Shown: positions 63,348-64,000 of the stretch, piece after piece | How the letters are laid out: every line of letters begins with the position of its first letter | Numbering within the stretch: position 1 is the stretch's first letter | Origin: Scytolyngbya sp. HA4215-MV1 | Lineage (GTDB): Bacteria; Cyanobacteriota; Cyanobacteriia; Leptolyngbyales; Leptolyngbyaceae | Assembly (NCBI GenBank): GCA_019359045.1 | Contig: JAHHIA010000018.1 | Location: forward strand, 1-64,000 | DNA: 64,000 nt | Direction: 5' to 3' | Notes under the pieces: generated by a model | Databases searched by the model: none | What the model saw: only the letters and a program-made list of their open reading frames with translations | Told to the model about the DNA's origin: nothing | Position numbers and translations under genes: made by a program

Positions 63348-64000
63348 TTAAATACACCGCCCCTTGCTCTGAAGTCGCCAGGTTGGCAGTGCGGGATTAT
63401 CGCAAGCATCATAGACAAGCTTGCCGATATTGCCTGCTCCACGAGTCCCATAAGCACTATTGGGAAACTGGGCATTTTGCCCAAACCAGGATGATCCCTG
63501 CAACTGGGGGCCCCCCACATACCCATAGCTGGTGACCCCAACGACTACATTTCGCACACTGGCAGTCCCATAGGTGCCACCCAAAGCATTATCACCAAAG
63601 TTGACCAACCAGGGTCCCCCACTTGAACCACCCGTCATGGCTGATCCCAGGAGCGTATTCTTCAAGTTGCCAGATCCTAAGAAGGCTCCATAGGCAGTGT
63701 TGAGTTGCATTCTCAGCCCCGAATCAAAAGCACCGGGATAGCCGAGCTGGGTGATTGCGGCAAAGAGCTTGTTACCAAAAACGCTCTGAAAGCTGGCTGC
63801 GGGAACAGCAAAACTATAGCCATTCCAGCCATAGCCAAACCAACCAACCAGGTTGCCTGCTTGTTGCCCCAGGCTGTTGTTGTTGAGCGCCACCAGTGCC
63901 AGGTCGTTGTTGCAGACAACACCCGCGACGGTGCAGGTATCTGTGCCGTTGAAGTAGCTGGTGGCAATGATATATTGGCTGCTTTCAAACGATCGATAAG
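63348..64000 (-). CDS. Trypsin-like serine protease, 5' end missing
   Basis: The C-terminal 216 residues of a chymotrypsin-fold protease; the start lies beyond the window end. The catalytic Asp is in NNDLALVAL and the nucleophile Ser in TGGSSGGPWLVNFG, a GDSGGP-type motif. The catalytic His lies outside the window. The frame continues upstream through FESSQYIIATSYFNGT to the last base. The glycine/asparagine-rich sequence (YGYVGGPQLQGSSWFGQNAQFPN) suggests an exported protein. Substrate unknown. Confidence 0.85.
   Translation of the reverse strand, partial: YRSFESSQYIIATSYFNGTDTCTVAGVVCNNDLALVALNNNSLGQQAGNLVGWFGYGWNGYSFAVPAASFQSVFGNKLFAAITQLGYPGAFDSGLRMQLNTAYGAFLGSGNLKNTLLGSAMTGGSSGGPWLVNFGDNALGGTYGTASVRNVVVGVTSYGYVGGPQLQGSSWFGQNAQFPNSAYGTRGAGNIGKLVYDACDNPALPTWRLQSKGRCI

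Noticed and set aside
1-64000. tRNA, rRNA, CRISPR array or riboswitch
   Set aside because: I searched the gaps by eye for T-loop sequences, regularly spaced repeats and known riboswitch cores and found none. A covariance search could still reveal one.

Overview
The window comes from a cyanobacterial chromosome. It carries the 3' end of a photosystem II D2 gene (psbD), a BciB-type divinyl reductase for chlorophyll synthesis, a CCB-type cytochrome b6 heme-attachment factor, a delta-9 acyl-lipid desaturase, SLH/OprB-type porins, DUF928 and CHASE2-cyclase genes, and many copies of the HIP1 octamer GCGATCGC. I recognise no rRNA, tRNA, CRISPR array, transposase or prophage gene. Most genes are housekeeping or conserved cyanobacterial genes in short operons or alone.

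Layout. 1-7.6 kb: psbD end with its terminator, a 23-codon ORF with an exceptional ribosome binding site, a pterin dehydratase, a GAF/HD-GYP protein, and two tandem paralogous SLH porins. 7.7-11.6 kb: Rrf2 regulator with cysteine synthase, a J-domain protein, dTDP-glucose dehydratase, DUF456. 11.8-20 kb: a polytopic glycosyltransferase-like membrane protein, CCB protein, PBP4-type carboxypeptidase, LptC-like lipoprotein, LabA-like NYN protein, MetG. 20.0-21.9 kb: a 1.9-kb stretch with no convincing gene but a 23-bp direct repeat. 21.9-29.7 kb: RND efflux adaptor and pump, DUF928, CHASE2 adenylate cyclase. 30-38.9 kb: omega-aminotransferase, DUF554, SIMPL protein, Hpt and REC-GGDEF signalling pair, PEP synthase, a 33-codon ORF and a universal stress protein. 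39.4-47.9 kb: one GT4 and two CgeB-like glycosyltransferases, a nucleoside deaminase, an SH3-like secreted protein, HtpX, an MFS transporter and 4-hydroxyphenylpyruvate dioxygenase. 48.2-51.4 kb: GH13 enzyme, peptide deformylase, YbjN protein.

The most interesting locus is 51.5-55.7 kb. A Coq4-like gene with an intact HDxxHx11E motif is divergent from a tight three-gene operon. The first operon gene fuses a StlD/DarB-like ketosynthase (Cys127-His294-Asn329) to a heme-oxygenase-like di-iron oxidase domain (H586-x3-D590-x2-H593). It is followed 7 nt later by a secreted protein consisting of two copies of a membrane-fusion-protein hairpin motif, and then, with a 4-nt ATGA overlap, by a membrane-associated protein of unknown function. 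Together these suggest an uncharacterised pathway for a polyketide- or quinone-like lipid. This is inference from domain content, not a demonstrated function.

56-64 kb holds a zinc-ribbon membrane protein, a divergent ProA, the desaturase, a PLP C-S lyase family protein, a 58-codon ORF, BciB, another zinc-ribbon membrane protein, and a trypsin-like protease cut by the window end. Several hairpins between genes look like terminators or dispersed palindromic repeats.
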